A stretch of DNA of 64,000 bases, taken from Tenacibaculum tangerinum. Its GTDB lineage: Bacteria > Bacteroidota > Bacteroidia > Flavobacteriales > Flavobacteriaceae. The stretch lies in contig NZ_CP122539.1 in the NCBI RefSeq assembly GCF_029853675.1, forward strand, positions 2,003,001 through 2,067,000, given 5' to 3'. Both the position numbers and the translations under genes were made by a program. The notes below the pieces were generated by a model. That model saw only the letters and a list, made by a program, of their open reading frames with translations, had not been told where the DNA came from and made no database searches. Below, piece by piece: positions 1 through 8,950 of this stretch (position 1 is the stretch's first letter; each line of letters starts with the position of its first letter).

Positions 1-704
1 AAACTATTTATTAATTCAGTTCGAGAATACCAAAACCTATTAGAAAATGTTTTTTTAATTTGTAAGCTATCTAATGCGTCATTTACAGGTACTTCTGGGT
101 ATTCTTTTTGAAAAGTAAGCATCCTGTTTATTTTTATTTCTTTACCAGCAACATTTAAAAAAGGTTTTTTATTTTTTATTATTGAATCGATATTCACTAC
201 AGAATCTAGTTCATTGGCGGTTAGTGTAGAATCTATTTTTTTGTTTTTTAACTCGTCTAATACAATCGCTGCAACAGAATCTTTTTTACTATCGTAAAAA
301 GCATCTTGTACTCCTAAAATGGCAGCGTTAGCATTCTGTTTTTTATCGTTATTTAAGTTTTTAAAATCGTTGTAACTATCAGTTAAATTAACGATTAAAA
401 AGAAAATTACAGAAGTAGTGATATAAAAACGGAATGGGTTGGTATACCTGCTTCTTTTTCCATCAATATAATTTTTCGAAACTGTTCCAGGACTTATAAT
501 TAAAGGAATTAATGTTTTCCAAAATTTAGCATCCCATGAAAAAAAACCTGCAAATACTTCACGAATAAAACTACCAAAGGTTATTTTTTTACCTTTATTT
601 TTTTGACCGCATTCTGGACAGAATTTTTCGTTATGTGTAAAAGGATATCCACAGTTTAAACAGCTAGCGTCTTTGACAACTACTATAGTATTTTTCTTTG
701 TCAT
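1..704 (-). CDS. DUF3667-type zinc-ribbon membrane protein (C-terminus beyond window)
   Basis: My reverse translation begins MTKKNTIVVV and continues open to the window edge (234 codons), so the C-terminus is missing. Residues 15-36 form a zinc ribbon with two CxxC pairs (CLNC and CPEC). After it come basic residues and a hydrophobic membrane segment (FYITTSVIFFLIVNL). This order of zinc ribbon plus membrane helices is typical of the DUF3667 family of Bacteroidota, whose function is unknown. The ATG overlaps the stop of the apaG gene by one base (TAATG), so the two are probably co-transcribed and translationally coupled. Confidence 0.75.
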   Translation of the reverse strand, partial: MTKKNTIVVVKDASCLNCGYPFTHNEKFCPECGQKNKGKKITFGSFIREVFAGFFSWDAKFWKTLIPLIISPGTVSKNYIDGKRSRYTNPFRFYITTSVIFFLIVNLTDSYNDFKNLNNDKKQNANAAILGVQDAFYDSKKDSVAAIVLDELKNKKIDSTLTANELDSVVNIDSIIKNKKPFLNVAGKEIKINRMLTFQKEYPEVPVNDALDSLQIKKTFSNRFWYSRTELINS

Positions 705-1090
705 TAGTTTAAAGTAGGAGTAGTAGTTAGTTGAAAAGTTGGAATAATTACTAAAAACTCTTCAAGAGTTTCAGTATTTATCATTTTATAGTTCCCTCCC
801 ATAGCACCCGTAGTAGATAATAAAAAACAGTTAGATCGATAATTGTAAATATCATTGGGTTGTAAGATTGGTGTTTCGCCAACAACCCCTTCTCCTTCTA
901 CATACTCTATATCGTTCAAAGCATCGAAAATAACCCAAAATCGCTCTAAGAGTTGTACGGTGTCTTTAGAGTTGTTTTCTATAGAAATAAAATAACTAAA
1001 AGCATTATATTGCTGTTCTCCTCTGTAAACAGCTCCCAAAAAAGAGGTTTTTACAGAAATTTTTATGCCTTTTGTTACTTGTTGAAACAT
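704..1090 (-). CDS. apaG: ApaG-family protein
   Basis: A 128-residue protein covering a whole ApaG (DUF525) domain. The start VTKGIKISV, the central VQLLERFWVI, and the block GEGVVGETPILQP followed by a small-residue turn (TTGAMGGNYKM) are the family landmarks. ApaG is a small fibronectin-III-like cytosolic protein. In proteobacteria it is linked to cobalt/magnesium resistance, but its biochemical role is not settled. It sits between the T9SS plug gene upstream and the DUF3667 gene downstream on the same strand. The start at 1090 gives the normal N-terminus (MFQQVTKG). Confidence 0.9.
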   Translation of the reverse strand: MFQQVTKGIKISVKTSFLGAVYRGEQQYNAFSYFISIENNSKDTVQLLERFWVIFDALNDIEYVEGEGVVGETPILQPNDIYNYRSNCFLLSTTGAMGGNYKMINTETLEEFLVIIPTFQLTTTPTLN

Positions 1091-1142
1091 ACGCTAAAGA
1101 TAACTCTTTTTCGGTTTTTAAACAACGTTTCTTCTAGCACCG

Positions 1143-2375
1143 CTATCTATTTTGGTTAAAAAAACCATAGCCTACTCCAACTACTCTATCGTAAATACCA
1201 CCAAAAGGTCGGTAATATACGATAGCAGTATACTCATTTTCAGTTTGATAAAAAGAACCGTCAATCTCGTGTAAATTAATATTATTGTTACGATCTAAGG
1301 TAACATAACTGTAGTTATAGAAGCCTTGTTTAAAAGGTATAACGGCTTTATAAATCTGCTGCGACGCATCATAAGTCATTCGATTTTCTTCAGAAAGCTG
1401 GTAGTTGTTAAAAGCACCATAAACAAAAACATCTTTGTTTTCGTAAGGCTCGAAAGCATCTAATGAAAAATGAACTAGCGAATAGTCGGCTTCAGTATCG
1501 TCTTGATTATAGGCAACATTACGCTCAGTTGTTCTCACCACAAACTGTCCGTTGATATCAGGATTGTAGGTATATGTTTTCTCTGCTCTAGGCTCATCAG
1601 TATAAAGATAACTGTGATACACCTCTTTTTCTTCAACTCTGGCAACATTTAAACTAGCATTTCTAATAAACTTAGTATCGAAATTTAAAAACTCATTCCC
1701 ACCCCAAAAGTTGGTTTTCACAGTGTGATTGTACAATAACTGCTGAGGCTTTATAAAAACAGGTTCAAGGTTTGTAATAGCCGTATTCCAGTTATGATTT
1801 TGAAAAAGGGAAACATGAACTTCTTGGGTAGGGATATTTATTTGAAGTGTTGGGTGATTTACAATAAACTGCACCGTTTGTTGTCGGTTGGCTGTTGATG
1901 CATCTCTACTATTAAAAACAGCAACACCAACGGCGGTAATGTCTTCATAAAAAACACAGCGTCTGGTAAAAACCACTTCATACTCTTCATTAATAACTGA
2001 AATTAAATAATTACCACTTTTGGTAATAATCGTGTTTTGATTGGGAATTTCAACCGAATAGTGTGTATACGATTGTAAGGTATTAAACGAATTTGTAAAA
2101 TTGAGTATTTCATTTTGATTAAATCCTTCAATATACTGATTGCTTGTCATTGAGCTAGGCTTCCAGTCGTGTGTCATATGCTCAATTTTATATTGATATT
2201 GCTTACTATCTCCCTCGAGATCATCAAAAGAAAGTTCCAACACCCTTCCTAAACGAACAATTGGAGCATAAAAATTAGGATTATTTTTAGGCCTTAACTG
2301 TACCGTTTTTATGTTTTGTCCAAAGACAGACACTGCTGCTAAAAGAGCAAGTATAAATAGTTCTTTTTTTATCAT
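1143..2375 (-). CDS. DUF5103 / type IX secretion system plug protein
   Basis: A 410-residue secreted protein. Residues 1-19 are a signal peptide (hydrophobic run ending VSVFGQ). The mature part begins with KTVQLRP and has the all-beta DUF5103 pattern, including LELSFDDLEGD, a YxxEIPN segment and an aromatic-rich C-terminus. In Flavobacterium a protein of this family plugs the periplasmic side of the giant SprA translocon, so a role in type IX secretion is likely. The family commonly lies near apaG and nqr in Bacteroidota, as here. A minus-strand promoter-like box lies 8 bases upstream, so the 5' leader is very short. Confidence 0.8.
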   Translation of the reverse strand: MIKKELFILALLAAVSVFGQNIKTVQLRPKNNPNFYAPIVRLGRVLELSFDDLEGDSKQYQYKIEHMTHDWKPSSMTSNQYIEGFNQNEILNFTNSFNTLQSYTHYSVEIPNQNTIITKSGNYLISVINEEYEVVFTRRCVFYEDITAVGVAVFNSRDASTANRQQTVQFIVNHPTLQINIPTQEVHVSLFQNHNWNTAITNLEPVFIKPQQLLYNHTVKTNFWGGNEFLNFDTKFIRNASLNVARVEEKEVYHSYLYTDEPRAEKTYTYNPDINGQFVVRTTERNVAYNQDDTEADYSLVHFSLDAFEPYENKDVFVYGAFNNYQLSEENRMTYDASQQIYKAVIPFKQGFYNYSYVTLDRNNNINLHEIDGSFYQTENEYTAIVYYRPFGGIYDRVVGVGYGFFNQNR

Positions 2376-2382
2376 ACAATAA

Positions 2383-2412
2383 CAAAAGTATCAAAATATA
2401 AGCCAAAGACAA
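2383..2412 (-). promoter_or_regulatory. Bacteroidota-type promoter for the DUF5103-apaG unit
   Basis: On the minus strand TACTTTTG (2390-2383) matches the -7 consensus TAnnTTTG, and a TTG (2412-2410) lies 19 bases upstream, within the usual spacing. It is 8 bases before the ATG at 2375. Confidence 0.5.
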
Positions 2413-2472
2413 GTTTTTTATTTAGAATAATTATAAATAATAAGATTTCGGAAAGATAAAAATGGTTTTGTT

Positions 2473-2502
2473 CTGCAAAGGCTTTCAAAATTTTTAAATT
2501 TG
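2473..2502 (+). promoter_or_regulatory. Promoter of the nqr operon
   Basis: TAAATTTG (2495-2502) is an exact TAnnTTTG box. CTG (2473-2475), close to the -33 TTG, lies 19 bases upstream. It is placed 35 bases before nqrA, the first gene of the operon. Confidence 0.5.
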
Positions 2503-2537
2503 CATGTTTTTTAAGAGAATCAAATTAATCAGTTCCT

Positions 2538-3890
2538 ATGTCAAAAGACATCCGTATTAAGAAAGGCTTGGACATCAAGCTAGTTGGCGAGGCAGAACAG
2601 GTAACTACCGTACTTTCACTAGGTAGTGCTTTTGCAGTAAAGCCAGATGATTTTCACGGCGTTATTCCTAAAATTTTAGCTAAAGAAGGTACAGAAGTAA
2701 AAGCAGGAGAAGCACTTTTTTATTCAAAAAGTGATGAGCGTATTTTATTTCCTAGCCCTGTTAGCGGAAAAGTTTCTGAAATCGTTCGTGGAGCACGAAG
2801 AAAAGTTTTAGCAATTAAAATCACTGCTGATGCACAGCAGGAATACAAAGATTTTGGTAAAAAAGATGTAGACGCAATGTCTGGAGAAGAGGTGAAGAAT
2901 CACTTATTTGCTTCTGGTTGCTGGCCGTTTGTAAAGCAACGTCCGTACGACATCATTGCCAATCCAAATCAAGCACCAAAAGCAATTTTTGTATCAGCCT
3001 ACGCAAGTGCACCTTTAGCAGCCGATTATGATTATACTTTAAAAGGTAAAGAGGCAGCATTGCAAGCAGCATTAACTGCGTTAACAAAATTAACTACAGG
3101 TAAAGTGCACGTTTCTATTGGGAAAAATGCAACACTATCTCCGTTTAAAGATTTAAAAGGGATTGAGTTGCACAAAGTTTCAGGACCACACCCAGCAGGA
3201 AATGTAAGTACTCAAATAGCACAAATCGACCCTATTAATAAAGGAGAAGTAGTGTGGGTAGTAAGCCCTCAAGACTTAGTAGTAATAGGTGAGTTATTGC
3301 TAACAGGTAAGTTTAACAATACCCGTACCATCGCATTAGCTGGATCTAAATTCAACAAGCCTCAATATGTAACTGCTAAAGCAGGAGCACAAATTGCAGA
3401 TATTGTTAAAGGAAATTTAGAAGCAAGCAATGCTCGTATCATTAGTGGTAATGTATTGAGTGGCTTAGAAGTAAACGAAGATGGTTTCTTAGGATACTAC
3501 GACAACCTCATTACGGCAATTCCAGAGGGAGATGATTATGAATTCTTTGGATGGAACAAACCTGTTTTTGATAAGGTTTCTACTTCTAGAGCATTTACGT
3601 TTTCTTGGTTAAATCCGAAGAAAAAATATGACTTGAATACGAATACCAACGGAGAGCACAGAGCTTTTGTAGTAACAGGTTCGTATGAAGAGGTGTTTCC
3701 GTTAGATATATATCCGATGCAATTACTAAAAGCTTGTATGTACAAAGACCTTGATGAAATGGAAGGTTTAGGAGCTTACGAGATTGCACCTGAAGATTTT
3801 GCGTTAACAGAATTTATTTGTGTATCTAAACAACCTCACCAAAAAATAATTCGTGAAGGATTAGATTTAATGAGAGAAGAATTAGGATAA
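2538..3890 (+). CDS. nqrA: Na+-translocating NADH:quinone reductase subunit A
   Basis: A 450-residue, soluble, peripheral subunit of the sodium-pumping NADH:quinone oxidoreductase. The N-terminus KKGLDIKLVGEAEQ and the barrel-sandwich-like segment GTEVKAGEALFYSK followed by ILFPSPVSGKVSEIVRG are characteristic of NqrA. So are the segment GCWPFVKQRPYD and the C-terminal block SKQPHQKIIREGLDLM. NqrA contacts the quinone-binding region of NqrB. It is the first gene of the six-gene operon and is followed by nqrB after 3 bases. No frameshift or missing region is seen. Confidence 0.97.
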   Translation: MSKDIRIKKGLDIKLVGEAEQVTTVLSLGSAFAVKPDDFHGVIPKILAKEGTEVKAGEALFYSKSDERILFPSPVSGKVSEIVRGARRKVLAIKITADAQQEYKDFGKKDVDAMSGEEVKNHLFASGCWPFVKQRPYDIIANPNQAPKAIFVSAYASAPLAADYDYTLKGKEAALQAALTALTKLTTGKVHVSIGKNATLSPFKDLKGIELHKVSGPHPAGNVSTQIAQIDPINKGEVVWVVSPQDLVVIGELLLTGKFNNTRTIALAGSKFNKPQYVTAKAGAQIADIVKGNLEASNARIISGNVLSGLEVNEDGFLGYYDNLITAIPEGDDYEFFGWNKPVFDKVSTSRAFTFSWLNPKKKYDLNTNTNGEHRAFVVTGSYEEVFPLDIYPMQLLKACMYKDLDEMEGLGAYEIAPEDFALTEFICVSKQPHQKIIREGLDLMREELG

Positions 3891-3893
3891 GAT

Positions 3894-5105
3894 ATGGGCT
3901 TAAAACAAAATTTACATAATTTAAAAGAAAAATATAAAGGTACTAAGATGGCACCTGCGTTTAACGCAATCCACACCTTTTTATATTTGCCAAATGAGAC
4001 AACTCACGGAGGAACTCATATCAAGGCAGCCGATGATTTAAAACGTACGATGAATATCGTAATTATGGCATTAATCCCGTGTTTAATTTTCGGGATGTTC
4101 AATGCAGGTTATCAACACAATCTTCAAACAGAAGTCGTTTCAAAAGCAACCAGTTTCTTTTCTGGAGAATTTTGGAATATGGATAATTTCTTAATTGGTT
4201 TCATTAAAATTTTACCATTAGTAATTGTATCGTATGGAGTTGGTTTAGCAATCGAATTTGTCTTCGCTGTAATTAAAGGACACGAAGTTGAAGAAGGATA
4301 TTTAGTAACAGGAATGTTAGTTCCGTTAATTGTACCTGTAGATTTACCTTTATGGATGCTAGCAGTAGCGGTAGCTTTTGGGGTAGTAATCGGTAAAGAA
4401 GTATTTGGAGGAACTGGGATGAACATTTTAAACCCAGCTTTAACCATTCGTGCTTTCTTGTTCTTTGCCTATCCTACATGGATGTCTGGAGATAAAGTAT
4501 GGGTTGAAGGAGCTGTAGAAGCTGCTGGAACTGCCGATGCGATTTCAGGAGAAACCATCTTAGGAAGTTTAGCCCAATCGCAACCATTAAATTACTCAGT
4601 TTCTGATATGTTCTTCGGATTCATTCCGGGGTCAGTAGGAGAAACATCAACGTTGTTAATCTTATTAGGAGCGTTATTCTTAATCTTTACGAAGATTGGA
4701 AGCTGGAGAATCATAGTATCTTCAGTGATAGGAGCTTTGGTAATGGGATTCATCTTCAACCAAGTGGTGGCAATGGGGTGGATCGGTGAAACAAGCAAGT
4801 TTTACGGATTAATGAGTTTAGATTTCTGGAAACATTTAATCATTGGAGGGTTTGCATTTGGAGCTGTGTATATGGCAACTGACCCAGTAACAGCATCGCA
4901 AACGAACAAAGGAAAATGGATCTATGGATTCTTTATCGGATTCCTTTCAATTATGATTCGTGTATTCAACCCAGCATATCCAGAAGGAGTAATGTTAGCC
5001 ATTTTATTAATGAATGTGTTTGCTCCAACGATTGACCATTACGTTGTACAAGGTAATGTGAAGAGAAGATTGAAAAGAGCAAAAGTAAAAGTTCAAAATA
5101 CCTAG
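3894..5105 (+). CDS. nqrB: Na+-translocating NADH:quinone reductase subunit B
   Basis: A 403-residue polytopic inner-membrane subunit related to RnfD. It carries the covalent FMN site: the motif DAISGET places the flavinylated threonine at about residue 221, equivalent to the SGAT threonine of Vibrio NqrB. The loop GGTGMNILNPALTIRAFLFFAYP and the late GGFAFGAVYMATDPVTAS block are family signatures. NqrB forms much of the sodium path and the quinone site. The gene is followed by nqrC after two bases. Confidence 0.96.
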   Translation: MGLKQNLHNLKEKYKGTKMAPAFNAIHTFLYLPNETTHGGTHIKAADDLKRTMNIVIMALIPCLIFGMFNAGYQHNLQTEVVSKATSFFSGEFWNMDNFLIGFIKILPLVIVSYGVGLAIEFVFAVIKGHEVEEGYLVTGMLVPLIVPVDLPLWMLAVAVAFGVVIGKEVFGGTGMNILNPALTIRAFLFFAYPTWMSGDKVWVEGAVEAAGTADAISGETILGSLAQSQPLNYSVSDMFFGFIPGSVGETSTLLILLGALFLIFTKIGSWRIIVSSVIGALVMGFIFNQVVAMGWIGETSKFYGLMSLDFWKHLIIGGFAFGAVYMATDPVTASQTNKGKWIYGFFIGFLSIMIRVFNPAYPEGVMLAILLMNVFAPTIDHYVVQGNVKRRLKRAKVKVQNT

Positions 5106-5107
5106 TT

Positions 5108-5848
5108 ATGAGTAAAAAGACAGATAGTAATTTATATACAGTACTTTTCGCCATAGGAATGGTGTTAGTAGTAGGTGCGCTGTTAGCCTTTACAGCATCA
5201 TCACTACGCCCAACAATCGATGCAAATAAACGCATCGAAAAGCAACAAAATATTTTGTATGCTATGGGGGTAAATGAAAATGACGAGACAAGTGTAGAGT
5301 TTGTTTCAAAAGATAAAGTAGCAGATGAGTTTGCTAAATACATTAAAAAACAATTAGTAATCGAAGGAGATAAGGTTTCTGAAGATGACAAAGCGTATTT
5401 AATTGATGTTAAAAAGCAAAAAACTAGAGCTAAAGAAGGAAAAACAAGAAAGTTACCTTTGTTTATAGGAGAAAAAGAAGGAAAGACTTATTATATCGCT
5501 CCTATTAGAGGTAAAGGTCTTTGGGATGCTATTTGGGGTTTTGTTGCCATGGATAAAAATATGGTAGTACAAGGAGTTTTCTTTGATCATAAAGGAGAAA
5601 CCCCTGGTTTAGGAGCCAATATCAAGCAACGTTACTTTATGGATGACTTTACAGGAGAAGATTTAATGAATGGCGATGCTTTTAAAGGAATTGCAGTTTC
5701 AAAATCGAATAACGATCCAAAGAATGAAGATAAAACTGATAACGAGGTAGATGCAATTGCAGGAGCAACTATTACAGGTGATGGTGTTGCTGCAATGATT
5801 AAATCTGAATTAGGTTTATATGTACCTTACTTTAAAACATTAAAATAA
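5108..5848 (+). CDS. nqrC: Na+-translocating NADH:quinone reductase subunit C
   Basis: A 246-residue protein with one N-terminal membrane helix (residues 10-30) and a periplasmic FMN-binding domain. The motif DAIAGATIT (about 215-223) is the NqrC form of the flavinylation site, with the modified threonine at about 221. GLWDAIWGFVAMDK and HKGETPGLGANI are further family blocks. The first position of the usual SGAT is Ala here. Covalent flavinylation needs an ApbE flavin transferase, which is not in this window. Confidence 0.95.
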   Translation: MSKKTDSNLYTVLFAIGMVLVVGALLAFTASSLRPTIDANKRIEKQQNILYAMGVNENDETSVEFVSKDKVADEFAKYIKKQLVIEGDKVSEDDKAYLIDVKKQKTRAKEGKTRKLPLFIGEKEGKTYYIAPIRGKGLWDAIWGFVAMDKNMVVQGVFFDHKGETPGLGANIKQRYFMDDFTGEDLMNGDAFKGIAVSKSNNDPKNEDKTDNEVDAIAGATITGDGVAAMIKSELGLYVPYFKTLK

Positions 5849-5850
5849 TT

Positions 5851-6495
5851 ATGGGACTTTTATCAAAAAAAGATGCAGCATTAATTACTGACCCGTTAGC
5901 AGATAACAACCCAATTACGATTCAAGTATTAGGTATTTGTTCTGCATTGGCAATTACAGCAGAGTTACAAGCTTCTATCGTAATGTCAATATCAGTATTG
6001 TTTGTATTAGGCGTAGGAAATGTAGTTATCTCACTTATGAGAAATATCATTCCATCAAAAATTAGAATTATTGTACAGTTAATCGTGGTAGCGACCCTAG
6101 TAATTATTGTAGACCAGGTGCTAAAGGCATTTGCGTACGATTTAAGTAAAACTTTATCGGTATTTATTGGGTTAATTATTACCAACTGTATCATTATGGG
6201 ACGTTTTGAGGCATTTGCTTTAGGTAACGGACCGTGGAAATCATTTTTAGATGGAATAGGAAATGCTTTAGGATATGCAGTAATCTTAATTATCGTAGGA
6301 TTCTTTAGAGAATTATTTGGTTCTGGTACTTTATTAGGATTCAAAGTATTAGGAGATCCTATCGAGAAAACAGGATTGTATGCTTTAGGATATGAAAACA
6401 ACGGATTTATGTTATTATCACCAATGGCATTAATCGTTGTGGGAATTATTATTTGGGTACAACGTACAAGAAATAAAGCATTAATAGAAGATTAA
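5851..6495 (+). CDS. nqrD: Na+-translocating NADH:quinone reductase subunit D
   Basis: A 214-residue polytopic membrane subunit. Two cysteines, Cys30 (QVLGIC) and Cys113 (IITNCIIMGR), match the pair that together with two NqrE cysteines holds the intramembrane iron centre in the Vibrio enzyme. The segment GRFEAFALGNGPWKSFLDGIGN is a family signature. The gene begins two bases after nqrC. Confidence 0.95.
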   Translation: MGLLSKKDAALITDPLADNNPITIQVLGICSALAITAELQASIVMSISVLFVLGVGNVVISLMRNIIPSKIRIIVQLIVVATLVIIVDQVLKAFAYDLSKTLSVFIGLIITNCIIMGRFEAFALGNGPWKSFLDGIGNALGYAVILIIVGFFRELFGSGTLLGFKVLGDPIEKTGLYALGYENNGFMLLSPMALIVVGIIIWVQRTRNKALIED

Positions 6496-6572
6496 AATAG
6501 TTGTGAGAAGTTAAAAGAATTGAGCTATACAACCTCAACACTAACTACTCAATACTCAATACTATAAAAAAC
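6496..6572. repeat. 77-bp nqrD-nqrE spacer with short direct repeat
   Basis: This is the only sizeable gap in an otherwise tightly packed operon. It contains a simple repeat built on ACTCAATACTCAATACT (about 6546-6562). No hairpin terminator or TAnnTTTG box is evident, so read-through into nqrE is expected. Confidence 0.4.
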
Positions 6573-7322
6573 ATGGAACATTTAGAATTATTTTTCAAGT
6601 CGATATTTATAGATAACATGGTATTTGCTACCTTCTTAGGAATGTGTTCGTACCTTGCTGTATCTAAAAAAGTATCAACAGCTGTAGGTTTAGGAGCTGC
6701 CGTAATTTTTGTATTGGCAGTAACAGTTCCCGTAAACTGGTTGTTAGATCAGTATTTATTACAGCCTGGAGCCTTAAAATGGTTAGGAGAAGAGTACGCA
6801 GATTACGACTTAAGTTTCTTATCATTTATCATGTTTATTGCAACGATTGCAACCATGGTACAATTGGTAGAAATTATTGTTGAAAAATTCGCACCAGCAT
6901 TGTATAACTCTTTAGGTATTTTCTTGCCGTTAATTGCAGTAAACTGCGCCATTTTAGGAGGGTCTTTATTCATGCAATCTCGTGAAATACCCACTTTAGG
7001 CTTATCATTTACCTACGGTGTAGGTTCAGGAATCGGATGGTTTTTAGCAATCTTAGCCATTGCAGCGATTCGTGAAAAAATCAGATATTCATCTGTGCCA
7101 CCAGCACTAAGAGGCTTAGGAATTACCTTCATTATTACAGGGTTAATGGCTATCGGGTTTATGAGCTTCGGTGGAATGTTAACAGGAGGCGACGATGCAG
7201 GTAAAAAAGAAGAAACAGCCACTGTTAAAGTTGAAAAGAAAGAACTTGAAGAAAAGGCTGTTGAAAAGACTGAAGAGAAAGCAAAAGAAATAGCTAATAA
7301 CACTAAAGAAATTACAGAATAA
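6573..7322 (+). CDS. nqrE: Na+-translocating NADH:quinone reductase subunit E (with acidic/basic tail)
   Basis: A 249-residue six-helix membrane subunit. Cys25 (GMCSY) and Cys125 (VNCAILGG) correspond to the iron-ligand pair. The NqrE core ends near residue 206. Residues 207-249 are an extra hydrophilic tail made mostly of Lys, Glu, Ala and Thr, absent from the roughly 200-residue proteobacterial proteins. The stop overlaps the nqrF start (TAATGA), so translation is coupled. Confidence 0.94.
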   Translation: MEHLELFFKSIFIDNMVFATFLGMCSYLAVSKKVSTAVGLGAAVIFVLAVTVPVNWLLDQYLLQPGALKWLGEEYADYDLSFLSFIMFIATIATMVQLVEIIVEKFAPALYNSLGIFLPLIAVNCAILGGSLFMQSREIPTLGLSFTYGVGSGIGWFLAILAIAAIREKIRYSSVPPALRGLGITFIITGLMAIGFMSFGGMLTGGDDAGKKEETATVKVEKKELEEKAVEKTEEKAKEIANNTKEITE

Positions 7323-8632
7323 TGATATTTTTAGAAACAAGTACAGGAGGAACAGTTGCTATAACAGTAGTAGCGTTTTTGGTAGTTATCTTAGTTTTAG
7401 TAGCCTTGTTATTATTTGTAAAGCAAAAGTTAGCACCATCTGGTCCCGTAAAAATTACCATTAACGGAGAAAAGACAATAGAAGTAGCTTCAGGAGGTAC
7501 ATTATTATCTACTTTAGGTAATGAAAAAATCTTCTTGCCATCAGCTTGTGGTGGAGGTGGATCTTGTATTCAATGTGAGTGTCATGTTAATTCAGGTGGT
7601 GGGGAAGCCTTACCAACAGAAACACCTCACTTTACGCGTAAAGAATTACAAGAAGGAGCTCGTTTAGCATGCCAGGTTAAGGTAAAACAAGACATGGATA
7701 TTTCAATTCCAGAAGAAATTTTCGGAATTAAAAAATGGGAAGCTACCGTAGTACGTAACTATAATGTAGCCTCATTTATTAAAGAATTCGTAGTTGAGAT
7801 TCCAGAAGATATGAACTACAAAGCAGGAGGATATATTCAAATTGAAATTCCACCATGCGAAGTAAAATTTTCTGATATGGACATAACCGCTCACCCAGAA
7901 GAACATGAAACTCCAGATAAGTTTCAATTGGAATGGGACAAGTTTAAGTTATGGCCATTAGTAATGAAAAACGATGAAACGGTAGAAAGAGCCTATTCGA
8001 TGGCTTCTTACCCAGCAGAAGGTCGTGAAATTATGTTAAACGTTCGTATTGCAACTCCTCCTTTCGATAGAGCCAAAGGAGGTTGGATGGATGTAAACCC
8101 AGGAATCGCATCTTCATACGTATTCTCAAGAAAAGTAGGAGATAAAGTAACCATCTCTGGACCTTACGGAGAGTTTTTCATTAATGAATCAGATGCTGAA
8201 ATGCTTTATGTAGGAGGTGGAGCTGGTATGGCTCCTATGCGTTCGCACTTATACCACTTGTTTAAAACATTAAAAACAGGAAGAAAAGTTTCGTACTGGT
8301 ATGGAGGTCGTTCTAAGCGTGAATTATTTTACTTAGATCACTTTTATCAGTTAGAAAAAGACTTTCCAAATTTCCGATTCCATATTGCGTTATCAGAACC
8401 TTTACCAGAAGATAATTGGAAAGTAAAAGATAGTATTGACGATGAAGGCGATGGGTTTGTAGGATTTGTTCACAACTGTGTAATTGACAATTACTTGAGT
8501 AAGCACGATTCACCAGAAGATATTGAGTTGTATTTCTGTGGGCCGCCATTAATGAACAAAGCAGTACAAAAAATGGGTGAAGACTTTGGAATACCAGACG
8601 AAAACATTCGTTTTGATGACTTTGGAGGTTAA
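7322..8632 (+). CDS. nqrF: Na+-translocating NADH:quinone reductase subunit F (NADH-oxidising)
   Basis: A 436-residue flavoprotein. Residues 13-33 are a membrane anchor. Residues 43-125 are a 2Fe-2S ferredoxin domain with Cys76, Cys82, Cys85 and Cys117. The FAD module carries the RAYSMASYP motif, and the NADH module has VGGGAGMAPMRS near the centre plus the C-terminal YFCGPPLM and FDDFGG. It takes electrons from NADH and passes them to the membrane subunits. It is slightly longer than the roughly 407-residue Vibrio protein. It is the last gene of the operon, followed 26 bases later by a strong hairpin. Confidence 0.97.
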   Translation: MIFLETSTGGTVAITVVAFLVVILVLVALLLFVKQKLAPSGPVKITINGEKTIEVASGGTLLSTLGNEKIFLPSACGGGGSCIQCECHVNSGGGEALPTETPHFTRKELQEGARLACQVKVKQDMDISIPEEIFGIKKWEATVVRNYNVASFIKEFVVEIPEDMNYKAGGYIQIEIPPCEVKFSDMDITAHPEEHETPDKFQLEWDKFKLWPLVMKNDETVERAYSMASYPAEGREIMLNVRIATPPFDRAKGGWMDVNPGIASSYVFSRKVGDKVTISGPYGEFFINESDAEMLYVGGGAGMAPMRSHLYHLFKTLKTGRKVSYWYGGRSKRELFYLDHFYQLEKDFPNFRFHIALSEPLPEDNWKVKDSIDDEGDGFVGFVHNCVIDNYLSKHDSPEDIELYFCGPPLMNKAVQKMGEDFGIPDENIRFDDFGG

Positions 8633-8658
8633 AAATAAAATACTTTTAAATATTGCAA

Positions 8659-8686
8659 AAAGCCGATACAAATTTGTATCGGCTTT
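8659..8686 (+). terminator. Intrinsic terminator after nqrF
   Basis: A perfect 28-base inverted repeat, AAAGCCGATACAAA joined directly to its complement; in RNA the centre opens as the loop. The arms end in TTT. It closes the nqr operon. Confidence 0.85.
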
Positions 8687-8814
8687 GTTATGCTCTAACT
8701 TTTACCATTCATGAACGATTTTTCATTATTTAAGAAATAAAATACCTATTATTTACCAAATAAAGTTACTTTGCACCCAAACCTACTATTACCAAAAATC
8801 TAACTAACTAACTA

Positions 8815-8949
8815 ATGAAATGTCCAAAATGCCAGTCTAACTTTATAAAAAGAATCAAAAGAAGTCTTTTTCAAAAACTCATTTTTTTTAATAAAAAAAG
8901 ATTCAAATGTTATGAATGTAAAACAGAATTTTTAGCTAGGTTAGGATAG
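8815..8949 (+). CDS. 44-residue zinc-ribbon micro-protein
   Basis: A 44-codon reading frame from ATG 8815 to TAG 8949. It encodes MKCPKCQSNF near the start and CYECKTEF near the end, giving two CxxC knuckles separated by a strongly basic stretch. This looks like a stand-alone zinc ribbon that could bind nucleic acid; no further function can be read. The sequence TTACTTTG about 40 bases upstream resembles a -7 box. The stop lies one base from the stop of the convergent gene at 8951. Confidence 0.6.
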   Translation: MKCPKCQSNFIKRIKRSLFQKLIFFNKKRFKCYECKTEFLARLG

Positions 8950-8950
8950 T

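Noticed and set aside
5922..6401. A 159-codon antisense frame
   Set aside because: It lies fully inside nqrD and has no motif; it is a product of codon bias on the opposite strand.
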